From Gammaproteobacteria bacterium (GTDB lineage Bacteria > Pseudomonadota > Gammaproteobacteria > Burkholderiales > Rhodocyclaceae), in NCBI GenBank assembly GCA_018825305.1, contig JAHJEO010000009.1, positions 37,287-101,286 on the forward strand: DNA of 64,000 nt. Direction: 5' to 3'. Of this stretch, positions 19,555 through 34,853 are shown in pieces. Below the pieces are notes generated by a model. The model was given only the letters and a program-made list of their open reading frames with translations. It was not told the DNA's origin and ran no database searches. The stretch's first letter is position 1; the number at the start of each line of letters is the position of its first letter. The position numbers and the translations under genes are program-made.

Positions 19555-19926
19555 TCAGGCAAACACGGCCTCCAAGACAACGCGGTTGGCTGCTGCTCTT
19601 ACCTCTTTCAGTCGGCCGTGCCCGGGGTGCGTTTTCTCCTCGACGCTTACCAGACCAGCCTGTTCTAACTCGTCAATGTCGCGCTTGACGGCGCTACGGT
19701 CACGCTTGAGTCGTGTCGCAATGTCGGTGATCGAGCCGGATTGTTCTTTGATAGCACGAAAGAGTGCAATTTTCGCTGTCGTCAAAATACGGGCAAGATC
19801 TTCTGGATCCTCATAGGCAATAACGCGTTCTGCCGGAATCGGCTTCTTCCTGTCGGCGAGGCGAGCGACTTCGCGGCCCCGTTTGAAAAAGCCCTCTACA
19901 TTTCCCGTCTTGATGACTGTCTTCAT
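19555..19926 (-). CDS. HTH-domain antitoxin/regulator paired with TumE-like toxin
   Basis: The 123-residue product contains a MarR-like winged helix (SITDIATRLKRDRSAVKRDIDELEQAGLV, about residues 64-93). Its gene start overlaps the stop of the upstream gene as ATGA, and that gene encodes a TumE/DUF6516-type protein, so this is most likely the antitoxin of a type II pair and probably represses its own promoter. The pair is expressed toxin first. The assignment as antitoxin rests on gene order and the helix-turn-helix; no experiment is implied. Confidence 0.7.
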   Translation of the reverse strand: MKTVIKTGNVEGFFKRGREVARLADRKKPIPAERVIAYEDPEDLARILTTAKIALFRAIKEQSGSITDIATRLKRDRSAVKRDIDELEQAGLVSVEEKTHPGHGRLKEVRAAANRVVLEAVFA

Positions 19927-20219
19927 TTCCTGCCTCCTAAGGCGATCCAGTCCTGCTCGAACCGAGCTTCGACATCCTCAAACCCAGTAAATTCGACTTC
20001 TTCAACCTTGCCCATATAGTGCCGATGGTGAAAACCGTGCGCATTGTCATAACCAACGACTCGACCGTTATCGCCTGAGTGAATCGTGTGGTTGATATAC
20101 GCCAGGTTGTACCGAACGACATGACCTTGACGATCCACCCATACCTCGCGCCTAAGCAATCCATTGCCCCGTTTCCGCGATATGGTGAATGTCTCGTCAA
20201 TGACTTTTCGCTCAGGCAT
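19923..20219 (-). CDS. TumE-family (DUF6516-like) toxin
   Basis: The 98-residue product has features of TumE-type toxins: a strand-rich N terminus (LRREVWVDRQGHVVRYNLAY), the conserved GRVVGYDNAHG and HHRHYMGK segments, and a C-terminal helix. Family members are put in the toxin half of two-gene systems with an HTH partner, as here. Its molecular target is not known to me. The base composition of the pair (about 50% GC) is clearly lower than neighbouring genes, which suggests recent acquisition. Confidence 0.7.
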   Translation of the reverse strand: MPERKVIDETFTISRKRGNGLLRREVWVDRQGHVVRYNLAYINHTIHSGDNGRVVGYDNAHGFHHRHYMGKVEEVEFTGFEDVEARFEQDWIALGGRK

Positions 20220-20417
20220 GACCTATATTATCATGCCTGAAACGCTGTGACCTCCTGAACCTTTCGTCTGCAATAACCAATCGTTGTCCCCCATGAACTA
20301 CACCCACATCCTTTCCTCCCTCAACCAGGCTTCCGCCTTCGATCTCTTCCGCCTGCATCGCCAAAACTTGCTTCCAGTTGCCTGTCATTGCCAACCAACG
20401 CCACGTCAGAAAACAAA

Positions 20418-20441
20418 AAAGCCCGTGAATTCACGGGCTTG
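20418..20441 (-). terminator. rho-independent terminator of guaA
   Basis: On the minus strand, AAGCCCGTGAA pairs with TTCACGGGCTT and is followed at once by a T-run. It lies about 45 bases past the guaA stop. Confidence 0.85.
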
Positions 20442-20486
20442 CATGTGATTCTTGCCGGTTGACGCCGGCAGCTGCCAGACGCTAAA

Positions 20487-22052
<1,566 letters not shown>

Positions 22053-22077
22053 GAGTGGATGGCCTCGCACAAACAAG

Positions 22078-22099
22078 AAAGGCGGCCTGGGCCGCCTTT
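22078..22099 (-). terminator. hairpin with T-rich tail between guaB and guaA
   Basis: AAAGGCGGCC and GGCCGCCTTT form a perfect 10-base stem. On the minus strand it runs into TTTCTTG. It would lower read-through from guaB into guaA. Confidence 0.7.
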
Positions 22100-22115
22100 C
22101 CGGGACTGGAGAACG

Positions 22116-23603
<1,488 letters not shown>

Positions 23604-23647
23604 TTATACGGGCGTCGCCAAAGCCCAGGCAAACCGAGGACACTCGC

Positions 23648-24109
23648 ATGCGCACCCCCGCCCTGATTTCAGTCGTCGCCATGTTCGCCCTGCCGCTCGT
23701 CGCCAGCGCGCAGATCTACACCTGGAAAGACGCCAGCGGCAAGACCATCTATTCCGACAAGCCGCCCCTGGAAAAGAAGGTGCAAACGCGCGAACTCCAT
23801 TCCGGCAAGCTCAGTGGCGGCGAACCTGTCGTGCCCGCTGCCAAGGAGCGAACCGGCGAAGACACGGCAACCGAGGCTGGGGCTGCCAATGGCGCCGCCT
23901 CCGGCAAGAGCCCCGAACAGATCAAGGCCGAGAACGACGCCCGCCAGCAACTCTGCGACAACGCGCGCAAGCGCCTGATCCAGCTCGAATCGACCCAAGG
24001 GGTTCTGGTCACCAAGAACGAACAGGGCCTCGACGTTCCGCTGGTCGGCGATGCCCGCAGGGCCGAAACGGAGAACGCGCGGAAGGACGTCGCCAACTGG
24101 TGCAAGTAG
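23648..24109 (+). CDS. DUF4124-domain exported protein
   Basis: The 153-residue product has a signal peptide (about residues 1-22, cleavage after SAQ-like residues) followed by the DUF4124 signature IYTWKDASGKTIYSDKPP. The remainder is hydrophilic and ends in a short helix with two cysteines (C about 114 and the penultimate residue). Such small envelope proteins are common in betaproteobacteria and their role is unknown. It is transcribed divergently from guaB. Confidence 0.85.
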   Translation: MRTPALISVVAMFALPLVASAQIYTWKDASGKTIYSDKPPLEKKVQTRELHSGKLSGGEPVVPAAKERTGEDTATEAGAANGAASGKSPEQIKAENDARQQLCDNARKRLIQLESTQGVLVTKNEQGLDVPLVGDARRAETENARKDVANWCK

Positions 24110-24136
24110 GCGCCTGAAACGCCGACGCCGGCGGCC

Positions 24137-24454
24137 CTACTCCTCGCCGGTACCGCCGCCCTTCTTCATCAGCTTGCCCTCGGCCGCGCGCTGCTTGCGC
24201 ACCTCCTTGGGATCGGCGATCAGCGGCCGGTAGATCTCGACGCGATCACGGTCGCGCAACAGCGTGTCGGGCTTGGCCAGCTTGGCGAAGATGCCGAACT
24301 TGCCCTTGGCCGGGTCGATTTCCGGGTGTTTCTGCAGCAGGCCCGAGGCCTCCAGCGCCTGCTGCAGCGTCACGCCAGCCGGCAGCGACAACTTGATCAG
24401 TTCCTGCCGCGCCGGTAGCGCATAGACGACTTCGACGTTGATCGACTCAGCCAT
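24137..24454 (-). CDS. rnfH: RnfH-family ubiquitin-like protein
   Basis: The 105-residue product matches the RnfH (UPF0125) family: INVEVVYALPARQELIKLSLPAG, then KFGIFAKLA and RVEIYRPLIADPKEVRKQRA. The family has a beta-grasp fold and was named from rnf clusters, but its biochemical role is unclear. It overlaps ratA by eight bases, the usual arrangement in gamma- and betaproteobacteria, and is far from the rnfABCDGE operon in this window. Confidence 0.92.
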   Translation of the reverse strand: MAESINVEVVYALPARQELIKLSLPAGVTLQQALEASGLLQKHPEIDPAKGKFGIFAKLAKPDTLLRDRDRVEIYRPLIADPKEVRKQRAAEGKLMKKGGGTGEE

Positions 24455-24878
24455 AGATCTGTCCTGCCCGTTTGACGAAGGATTCGACGAAGGTGTCGGT
24501 GATGCGATGGAATACCGGCCCCAGCGCCTTTTCCAGCAGTTTGCTGGAAAACTCGTAATGCAGCCGAAACTCGACCTTGCAGGCGGTGTCGCCCAGCGGC
24601 GTAAATTTCCAGCCGCCATCCATGTGCTTGAACGGCCCCTCGGTGAGGCGGATGTTCATCCAGCGCGGCGCTTCCTTGTCGTTGCTGGTGGCAAAGTGGG
24701 CCTTGACGCCATGAAAGTTGATGTGGATGCGGGCCGCCGTGAGGGCTGCGCTGCGCTCGATCAGCTCGGTGCCACCGCACCACGGCAGGAAGGCAGGGTA
24801 GTCCTCGACGCGATCGACGAGGTCGAACATCTGCACGGCGGTGCGCTCGATCAATACGGATTTCTCGACAACGGCCAT
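24447..24878 (-). CDS. ratA: RatA/COQ10-like START-domain protein
   Basis: The 143-residue protein is a polyketide-cyclase/START family member with the RatA/Coq10 pattern (VEKSVLIERTAVQMFDLVDRVEDYPAFLPWC, then FSSKLLEKALGPVF). Relatives bind ubiquinone; the E. coli member RatA was reported to block ribosome subunit joining. The conserved ratA-rnfH pair next to smpB suggests housekeeping use rather than a plasmid-style toxin. It is divergent from smpB across about 70 bases. Confidence 0.9.
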   Translation of the reverse strand: MAVVEKSVLIERTAVQMFDLVDRVEDYPAFLPWCGGTELIERSAALTAARIHINFHGVKAHFATSNDKEAPRWMNIRLTEGPFKHMDGGWKFTPLGDTACKVEFRLHYEFSSKLLEKALGPVFHRITDTFVESFVKRAGQIYG

Positions 24879-24947
24879 GGCGGGTGGCTGCGATAGAATT
24901 GCCCGATTCTACCGCGCCACACCGGCAGACCCCAGCCGCCATTCCCC

Positions 24948-25397
24948 ATGAGCATCGTCGAAAACAAGAAGGCCTTCCACGATTACGCCATCGAGGAACG
25001 CTTCGAGGCCGGCCTCGCCCTGCAGGGATGGGAGGTCAAGGCCATCCGCAGCGGCCGCGTCCAGCTCAAGGAAGCCTATGTGATCCTGAAAAACGGCGAG
25101 GTCTGGCTGATCGGCTGCCACATCAGCCCGCTGACCAGCACCTCCACCCACATCAGCACCGACCCGGTCCGGACGCGCAAGCTGCTGCTCAATGCCGCCG
25201 AGATCCGCCGCCTCATCGGCAAGGTAGAGCGTGCCGGCTACGCCCTGATGCCACTCGACATGCACTTCAGCAAGGGCCGCATCAAGCTCGCCATCGGCCT
25301 GGGCAAGGGCAAGAAGGAATACGACAAGCGCGATACCGACAAGAAGCGCGACTGGGAGAAGGAAAAAGCCCAGCTGATGCGCAACAAGCGCGGCTGA
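24948..25397 (+). CDS. smpB: SsrA-binding protein SmpB
   Basis: The 149-residue product is full-length Smp[32 protein letters not shown] at the N terminus, a beta-barrel, and the basic tail with [19 protein letters not shown]. It binds tmRNA and brings it to stalled ribosomes. No tmRNA gene was seen nearby. A GC-rich boundary repeat begins seven bases after the stop. Confidence 0.97.
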   Translation: MSIVENKKAFHDYAIEERFEAGLALQGWEVKAIRSGRVQLKEAYVILKNGEVWLIGCHISPLTSTSTHISTDPVRTRKLLLNAAEIRRLIGKVERAGYALMPLDMHFSKGRIKLAIGLGKGKKEYDKRDTDKKRDWEKEKAQLMRNKRG

Positions 25398-25403
25398 AAA
25401 TTT

Positions 25404-25474
25404 GGGCCCCCACGCTCGCAGAATCGGCTCGCCGCCCCCCACAGGGGCACGCGCGCGCCTTGGGGCAGCCCGGC
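25404..25474. repeat. GC-rich boundary repeat, copy 2 (after smpB)
   Basis: A roughly 70-base element starting CCCCCACGCTCGC, with CCGCCCCCCACAGGGGC in the middle and CCTTGGGGCAGCCC at the end. It closely resembles copies at 46424 and 52433 and is in reverse orientation to those at 5229, 39582 and 63850. Confidence 0.75.
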
Positions 25475-25494
25475 GCGGCGCGGCGCGGTAAGCC

Positions 25495-26679
25495 ATGTCG
25501 CCCACCGTACTGCTCCTGCTGATCACCGGCTGCCTGATGCTGCAGCCGTTGTCCACCGACCTCTACCTCGCCTCGCTGCCGCACCTGACGGGCTATTTCG
25601 ACGCCTCGCCGGCGTCGGTGCAGCAGACGCTGTCGCTGTTCGTCGTCGGCTTTGGCACTGCCCAGCTCGTCAGCGGACCGTTGTCGGACCGTTACGGCCG
25701 CCGCCCGGTGCTGCTCGGCGGCCTCGGCGTCTACATCGCAGCGAGCATCGCCTGCGGCCTGGCCCCGACGCTGCCGGTGCTGGTCGCGGCCCGCTTCATC
25801 CAGGCCATCGGCTGCTGCACGGCCGTGGTGGTCGCCCGCGCCATCATCCGCGACGCCTACGCCCCGGCCGAAGGTGCGCGCATGATCGCCAAGGCCAGTT
25901 CGCTGCTGTCACTGGCCCCCATTCTCGGCCCCATCGCCGGCGGCTACCTGCAGGTCGGCTTCGGCTGGCGCGCGGCCTTCGCCGTGCTCACCGCCTTCGG
26001 CGTGATGATGGCCGTCGCCAGTTCCCGCTGGCTGCATGAAACCAATACGGACAAGGACCTCGCCGCGGTTCACCTGCGCCCGCTGCTGCGCACCTATGGC
26101 CGCATCGTCACCGCGCCGGCCTTCTGGGCCTACGCCCTGCCGGGTGCGCTCTCCTACGCCAGCATTTTCATCTTCATCTCGGGATCGAGCTTCGTGCTGA
26201 TCCAGGTGCTGGGTGTGCCGACCGAGTATTACGGCTACTGCTTCGCCTTCGGCGTGACGGGTTACCTCGGCGGCACCCTGGTCTGCCGCCGCCTGCTCGG
26301 CCGCATCGGGCTGGAACGCTCGCTGACCGTCGGCACCACGCTGGGCTGCCTTGCCGGCATCGGTTTCCTCGCCGCAGTGCTCGCCGGCATCCACCACTGG
26401 TCAATCGTCCTCGCCGCCCAGTTCCTCGCCATGGCCGCCCACGGCATCAACTTCCCCTGCGCGCAGTCCGGCGCAGTCAGCCCCTTCCCGCGCCAGGCCG
26501 GCGCGGCGGCCGGCCTGCTAGGCTTCGTCACCATGCTCGCGGCGCTGCTCGCGGGTAGCTGGGTGGGAGTCAGCCACGACGGCACCCTGCTGCCGTTGGC
26601 CATGATTTCAGCCGTACTGGGGACGCTGCTCCTCGCCGGTGCCACCGCGCTCCGCCAGCAACGCACCATTAGCGGTTGA
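25495..26679 (+). CDS. Bcr/CflA-family multidrug efflux MFS transporter
   Basis: The 394-residue membrane protein has about 12 helices and the Bcr/CflA-type features STDLYLASLPHL in helix 1, GPLSDRYGRRPVLL (MFS motif A) and RFIQAIGCCTAVVVARAIIRD. Members export drugs or small metabolites by proton antiport. The ATG at 25495 follows the boundary repeat closely, so its ribosome site may come from the short GC-repeat GCGCGGCGCGG region; no strong Shine-Dalgarno is visible. Substrate is not predictable. Confidence 0.9.
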   Translation: MSPTVLLLLITGCLMLQPLSTDLYLASLPHLTGYFDASPASVQQTLSLFVVGFGTAQLVSGPLSDRYGRRPVLLGGLGVYIAASIACGLAPTLPVLVAARFIQAIGCCTAVVVARAIIRDAYAPAEGARMIAKASSLLSLAPILGPIAGGYLQVGFGWRAAFAVLTAFGVMMAVASSRWLHETNTDKDLAAVHLRPLLRTYGRIVTAPAFWAYALPGALSYASIFIFISGSSFVLIQVLGVPTEYYGYCFAFGVTGYLGGTLVCRRLLGRIGLERSLTVGTTLGCLAGIGFLAAVLAGIHHWSIVLAAQFLAMAAHGINFPCAQSGAVSPFPRQAGAAAGLLGFVTMLAALLAGSWVGVSHDGTLLPLAMISAVLGTLLLAGATALRQQRTISG

Positions 26680-26705
26680 TTATCATGGGTTTACACGGGT
26701 AACAA

Positions 26706-27245
26706 ATGCCGCTATCCTCCGCCGCCATGTTTGCCCCCAGCACCCTTCCCCGCGTATTCCTGATCGGCGCCCTGCTGTTTTCGGCCGCCGCAGCTGCCGA
26801 CGAAATCCCCGGCCGCGACATTAGCGTGCCGGAGGGCAAGGTCTCCTTCGTCGACCGCGCCTCGACCAATGTGCACAACGCGCTGGGGCAGGCGCTCGAC
26901 CTCGTCGGCATCCGCTACAAGCGCGGCGGCAGCAGTCCCGAGACCGGCTTCGACTGTTCCGGCTTCGTCGGCCATGTATTCCGCGAAGGCCTCGGCCTCT
27001 ACCTGCCGCGCAGCTCGCGCGAGATCAGCAAGGCCGGCGACGTCGTCGCCAAGACCGAGCTGCGCCCGGGCGACCTGGTGTTCTTCAACACCATGCGCCG
27101 CACCTTCTCGCATGTCGGCATCTACCTCGGCGACAACCTCTTCGTCCATGCCCCGCGCAGCGGCGGCAAGGTGCGCGTCGAGGACATGAGCGACCGCTAC
27201 TGGGCCAAGCGCTACAACGGCGCCCGCCGCGTCGGTGAAGGCTAG
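26706..27245 (+). CDS. NlpC/P60-family endopeptidase, exported
   Basis: The 179-residue product has a signal peptide (to about residue 31, ...AAAAADE) and a C-terminal NlpC/P60 domain: GFDCSGFVGHVF with the catalytic Cys, HVGIYLGDNLFVHAP with the catalytic His, and GDLVFF. It should cleave peptide bonds in cell-wall stem peptides. A second ATG at 26727 would shorten the leader. Its TAG stop lies in the left arm of a 21-base inverted repeat. Confidence 0.9.
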   Translation: MPLSSAAMFAPSTLPRVFLIGALLFSAAAAADEIPGRDISVPEGKVSFVDRASTNVHNALGQALDLVGIRYKRGGSSPETGFDCSGFVGHVFREGLGLYLPRSSREISKAGDVVAKTELRPGDLVFFNTMRRTFSHVGIYLGDNLFVHAPRSGGKVRVEDMSDRYWAKRYNGARRVGEG

Positions 27246-27300
27246 GGCCTGTTCTCATTCAGTCCGGCGCACTCGTCGCCTGAATGAGAACAGGCCCTAG
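27242..27300. repeat. 21-bp perfect inverted repeat carrying two stop codons
   Basis: The left arm begins CTAGGGCCTGTTCTCATT at 27242 and its exact complement ends at 27300, with a 17-base GC-rich loop. TAG in the left arm ends the NlpC/P60 gene, and TAG on the other strand of the right arm ends the convergent nucleotidyltransferase gene. It could be a bidirectional terminator or a small insertion with CTAG ends. Confidence 0.85.
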
Positions 27301-28346
27301 GCCGGCAGCGGAAGCCAGTCGGGCAGATCAAGTTCCGGCGCAGTGCTGGCCAACGCCGCGTACCCGCGCGCAACGCGCGTGCGCCAACCCTTGCCGCGTG
27401 ATAGCAGGTCTTCCCAGGCATCCTCCACCTCCCAGGCACGACGCTCCTTCAGGCAGGAAAGCAATGCCGCCGCCTGAACCAGGTCCTTGGCGGATTTGGT
27501 TGCAAAGGTACCCTGGCGTTCACCGTAGACAATCAGCTTGTGCAAGGCGAAGCGGGCGGGCTGAGGGAGATTGACAATGACGCACTGGCCGCCGGACAAG
27601 AGCGCGGCCTGCTGAACATTCTCCAGCGAAAATTCCATGAACTTGAGCGGCTGAAGTGCGATACCCAACTGCGGATGGTGAAATGGCTTGTCACCATCCC
27701 GGTGGAGCGTGGTGAGAAAGTCGAGACGGAATTCCGGCTCACGCGGGTTCAGGTAGGTTGCCCCGGCTTTGCCAGTCAGTTCGCCGACTGGAAGTAATCC
27801 GAACTCCAGCGAGTTGATGGCCTCGACCGTATCAATGTGGAAATCATGCGGTAGAGCAAGTGCCACACTCTTGCCCGCGTGGGCGAAGTCGATATCCTGA
27901 GTGCGATCGGCGTCGACCCAGCGCACGCCCAGCATGTTGCCGTAGGCCAGGAAAGCATGAGTGCCAACCAGCACGCCACCGGCGCGGAAGAACCCGTATT
28001 CAGCCAAACGGGCAAGCACCTTCAGGTGTCTCGGCAGCAATTCAGCGCAGCCCAACACCGCGGCCGAACGAGCCAGCGGCACGAGCGACGGCAGGAGCGA
28101 CGCCCTGTCCTTTTTCGCCCGCAGGCTTCGCACGGCATCGTTATCCGGGCCGACGAAGGCCTGACGCAACTTGCCGGCCGGTTCGGTGTATTGGTAGTAC
28201 CAATACTTGTGGCCCTTGACCGTCTTCGCCGCGAACGACCCCGGCAGATCAGCCAGCGTGCGCGAGTGCAGGGACGACACGGCAACCTCCAGCAGTTGAG
28301 CGTAGGCTGTCTGGGCGGTCAGGGTCAGTTCAAGGTAGCGAACCAT
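27297..28346 (-). CDS. GSU2403-family nucleotidyltransferase fold protein
   Basis: The 349-residue product contains the pattern GGVLVGTHAFLAYGNMLGVRW followed by TQDIDF, matching GSU2403-type nucleotidyltransferase-fold proteins (related in fold to AbiEii/MNT-type enzymes). The N-terminal 120 residues are helical with KTVKGHKYWYYQY. The C-terminal half has LHKLIVYGERQG and a helical end. Related folds occur as toxin halves in toxin-antitoxin systems, but no partner gene adjoins it here. Its promoter region carries four copies of a TATACTAA-like half-site. Function is not assigned. Confidence 0.7.
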   Translation of the reverse strand: MVRYLELTLTAQTAYAQLLEVAVSSLHSRTLADLPGSFAAKTVKGHKYWYYQYTEPAGKLRQAFVGPDNDAVRSLRAKKDRASLLPSLVPLARSAAVLGCAELLPRHLKVLARLAEYGFFRAGGVLVGTHAFLAYGNMLGVRWVDADRTQDIDFAHAGKSVALALPHDFHIDTVEAINSLEFGLLPVGELTGKAGATYLNPREPEFRLDFLTTLHRDGDKPFHHPQLGIALQPLKFMEFSLENVQQAALLSGGQCVIVNLPQPARFALHKLIVYGERQGTFATKSAKDLVQAAALLSCLKERRAWEVEDAWEDLLSRGKGWRTRVARGYAALASTAPELDLPDWLPLPA

Positions 28347-28356
28347 GGCAGCACCT

Positions 28357-28428
28357 TTATACTAGGATTTTAACCATCTTAGTATAACCATCAAGTTATA
28401 CTAATAAAATTACAATCCAAGTATAACC
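28357..28428 (-). promoter_or_regulatory. array of TTAGTATAAC half-sites upstream of the nucleotidyltransferase gene
   Basis: A perfect inverted repeat, TTAGTATAAC (28379-28388) and GTTATACTAA (28395-28404), is flanked by further half-sites at 28357-28364 and 28419-28428. The stretch is markedly AT-rich. It looks like a multi-site operator just upstream of the start at 28346. Confidence 0.6.
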
Positions 28429-28556
28429 AGGCAACATAGCTGGAGGGCGCTATCGCGGATAGATCCATGACTTGATCGCCCCGAACCCGAACGCCAATAG
28501 CAGAAACATGGTTTTTCGATCCGGCCACGCCACCTTGCGTGCAACAAACATTGCAG

Positions 28557-28594
28557 TTGAGAACCATTCGCATTAGAATGCGAACCATTCTCAA
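28557..28594. promoter_or_regulatory. Fur-box-like palindrome upstream of fbpA
   Basis: Two Fur-like half-boxes face each other: TTGAGAACCATTCGCATT, then AG, then AATGCGAACCATTCTCAA. They end 13 bases before the fbpA start and resemble the GAGAATCATTCTC-type Fur site. Confidence 0.7.
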
Positions 28595-28607
28595 CACGGA
28601 GCCCACC

Positions 28608-29624
28608 ATGAACCGCCTGCCCACCCTGTTGCTCGCGCTGCTCGCCACCACGGCCACCGTCGCCAGCGCCCAGGAACTCAACCTCTACTCGGCCCGCCAC
28701 TACCAGACCGACGAGGCGCTTTACGCCAACTTCACCAAGCAGACCGGCATCAGGATCAACCGCATCGAGGCCAAGGAAGACGAGCTGCTCGAACGCATCA
28801 AGAACGAAGGCAGCGCCAGCCCGGCCGACATATTCATCACCGTCGATGCCGCCCGCCTGGCCAGGGCCGACGACCTCGGGCTATTCGCGCCGGTGAAGTC
28901 CAAGGTGCTCGAATCGCGCATCCCCGCCCATCTGCGCAGCGACGATTCCGACTGGTTCGCCTTCTCCACCCGCGCCCGCGTCATCATCTACAACAAGGAT
29001 GCGGTACAGCCCGCCGACGCCCGCAACTACGAAGACCTGGCCCGGCCTGCCATGAAGGGCAAGGTCTGCATGCGCTCGGGCAGCCATCCCTACAACCTCT
29101 CGCTGATGTCCGCCCTGATCGCCCACCTCGGCGAACAGAAGGCCGAGGAATGGGCGCGCGGCGTCGTCGCCAACTTCGCCCGCAACCCCAAGGGCGGCGA
29201 CACCGACCAGATCAAGGCCGTGGCCGCTGGCGAATGCGGCATCGCCGTTTCCAACTCCTACTACCTGGCGCGCCTGATGCGCTCGGACAAGCCCGAGGAC
29301 AGGAAGGTGATGGACAGGATCGCCATCGCCTGGCCGGACCAGCAAGGCTACGGCGCGCACATCAACATCTCGGGCGGCGGCATGCTCAAGACCGCGCCGC
29401 ACAAGGAGGCGGCCGTCAAGTTCCTCGAATACCTCGCCTCCGACGACGCCCAGCGCCATTTCGCCGACGGCAACAACGAATGGCCGGCCGTCGCCGCCGT
29501 CGCGGTGAAAAACCCCGCGCTCGAAGCCATGGGCAAGTTCAAGGCCGACAACCTGCCGGTCGCGACACTGGCGAAGAACGCCGCGACCGCGCAGAAGATC
29601 TACGATCGGGCAGGATGGAGGTAG
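28608..29624 (+). CDS. fbpA: ferric iron ABC transporter, periplasmic binding protein
   Basis: The 338-residue product has a signal peptide of 21 residues (cleavage after ASA) and the FbpA/FutA fold: ELNLYSARHYQTDEALYANF, IEAKEDELLERI and the iron-binding tyrosine pair in SNSYYLARL. It captures Fe(III) in the periplasm for FbpB/FbpC. The open frame extends 23 codons upstream through the Fur-like box; the ATG at 28608 fits a signal peptide start. The permease and ATPase genes are about 6-9 kb away, separated by a two-component pair. Confidence 0.94.
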   Translation: MNRLPTLLLALLATTATVASAQELNLYSARHYQTDEALYANFTKQTGIRINRIEAKEDELLERIKNEGSASPADIFITVDAARLARADDLGLFAPVKSKVLESRIPAHLRSDDSDWFAFSTRARVIIYNKDAVQPADARNYEDLARPAMKGKVCMRSGSHPYNLSLMSALIAHLGEQKAEEWARGVVANFARNPKGGDTDQIKAVAAGECGIAVSNSYYLARLMRSDKPEDRKVMDRIAIAWPDQQGYGAHINISGGGMLKTAPHKEAAVKFLEYLASDDAQRHFADGNNEWPAVAAVAVKNPALEAMGKFKADNLPVATLAKNAATAQKIYDRAGWR

Positions 29625-29700
29625 CTCCGCAGAACACCCAACCGGCCCGAGCAATCAGCGCCGTGCTTTTTCGGCGGTTCAAGATCGTAGGCGTATCCTG

Positions 29701-29800
29701 CCAAGGAGGGTGGGTATCCGAATCCCGTAAGTAAAGGAGGAGGTCCGGGCAAAGCCCGGACCGGGGGACATGGAGGGAGTCGGATGCCCACCCTCCTTGG
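29701..29800. repeat. 100-base near-palindromic element with inner hairpin
   Basis: The 26-base left arm (29701-29726, starts CCAAGGAGGGTGGG) pairs with 29775-29800 (ends CCCACCCTCCTTGG) with two mismatches. The centre holds GGTCCGGGC-AAA-GCCCGGACC, a second perfect hairpin. It occupies most of the 357-base gap between fbpA and the sensor kinase and resembles ERIC/REP-like elements or a strong terminator; no T-run follows. Confidence 0.7.
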
Positions 29801-29830
29801 CGTGCGAGGGCAGCACAACGTCGGCCACCC

Positions 29831-29854
29831 GCCGTCCCGCCAGCGCCGATTTTT
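29831..29854 (-). repeat. 24-base interspersed repeat, copy f
   Basis: One mismatch to the consensus. It is intergenic, between the palindromic element and the sensor kinase gene. Confidence 0.73.
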
Positions 29855-29981
29855 TACGGCCCGACACCGGTAGCGACACCGACCACGCCGACGCCCGCCG
29901 CCAGCCAAAACCCTGATGGTTGTATAGGCACTGTTTCCGGCATATATTGCAGGTGTCATCATCGCCTAGCGGACCGGAACA

Positions 29982-34849
<4,868 letters not shown>

Positions 34850-34853
<4 letters not shown>

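Noticed and set aside
20212..20394. 60-codon minus-strand frame between guaA and the TumE gene
   Set aside because: It starts at a TTG, overlaps the toxin gene start and shows no family features; only the short similarity to the remnant on the far side of the module is notable.
24447..24878. RatA as toxin of a toxin-antitoxin pair with RnfH
   Set aside because: The pair is conserved housekeeping context beside smpB and belongs to the Coq10-like family; a toxin role is not supported by position here.
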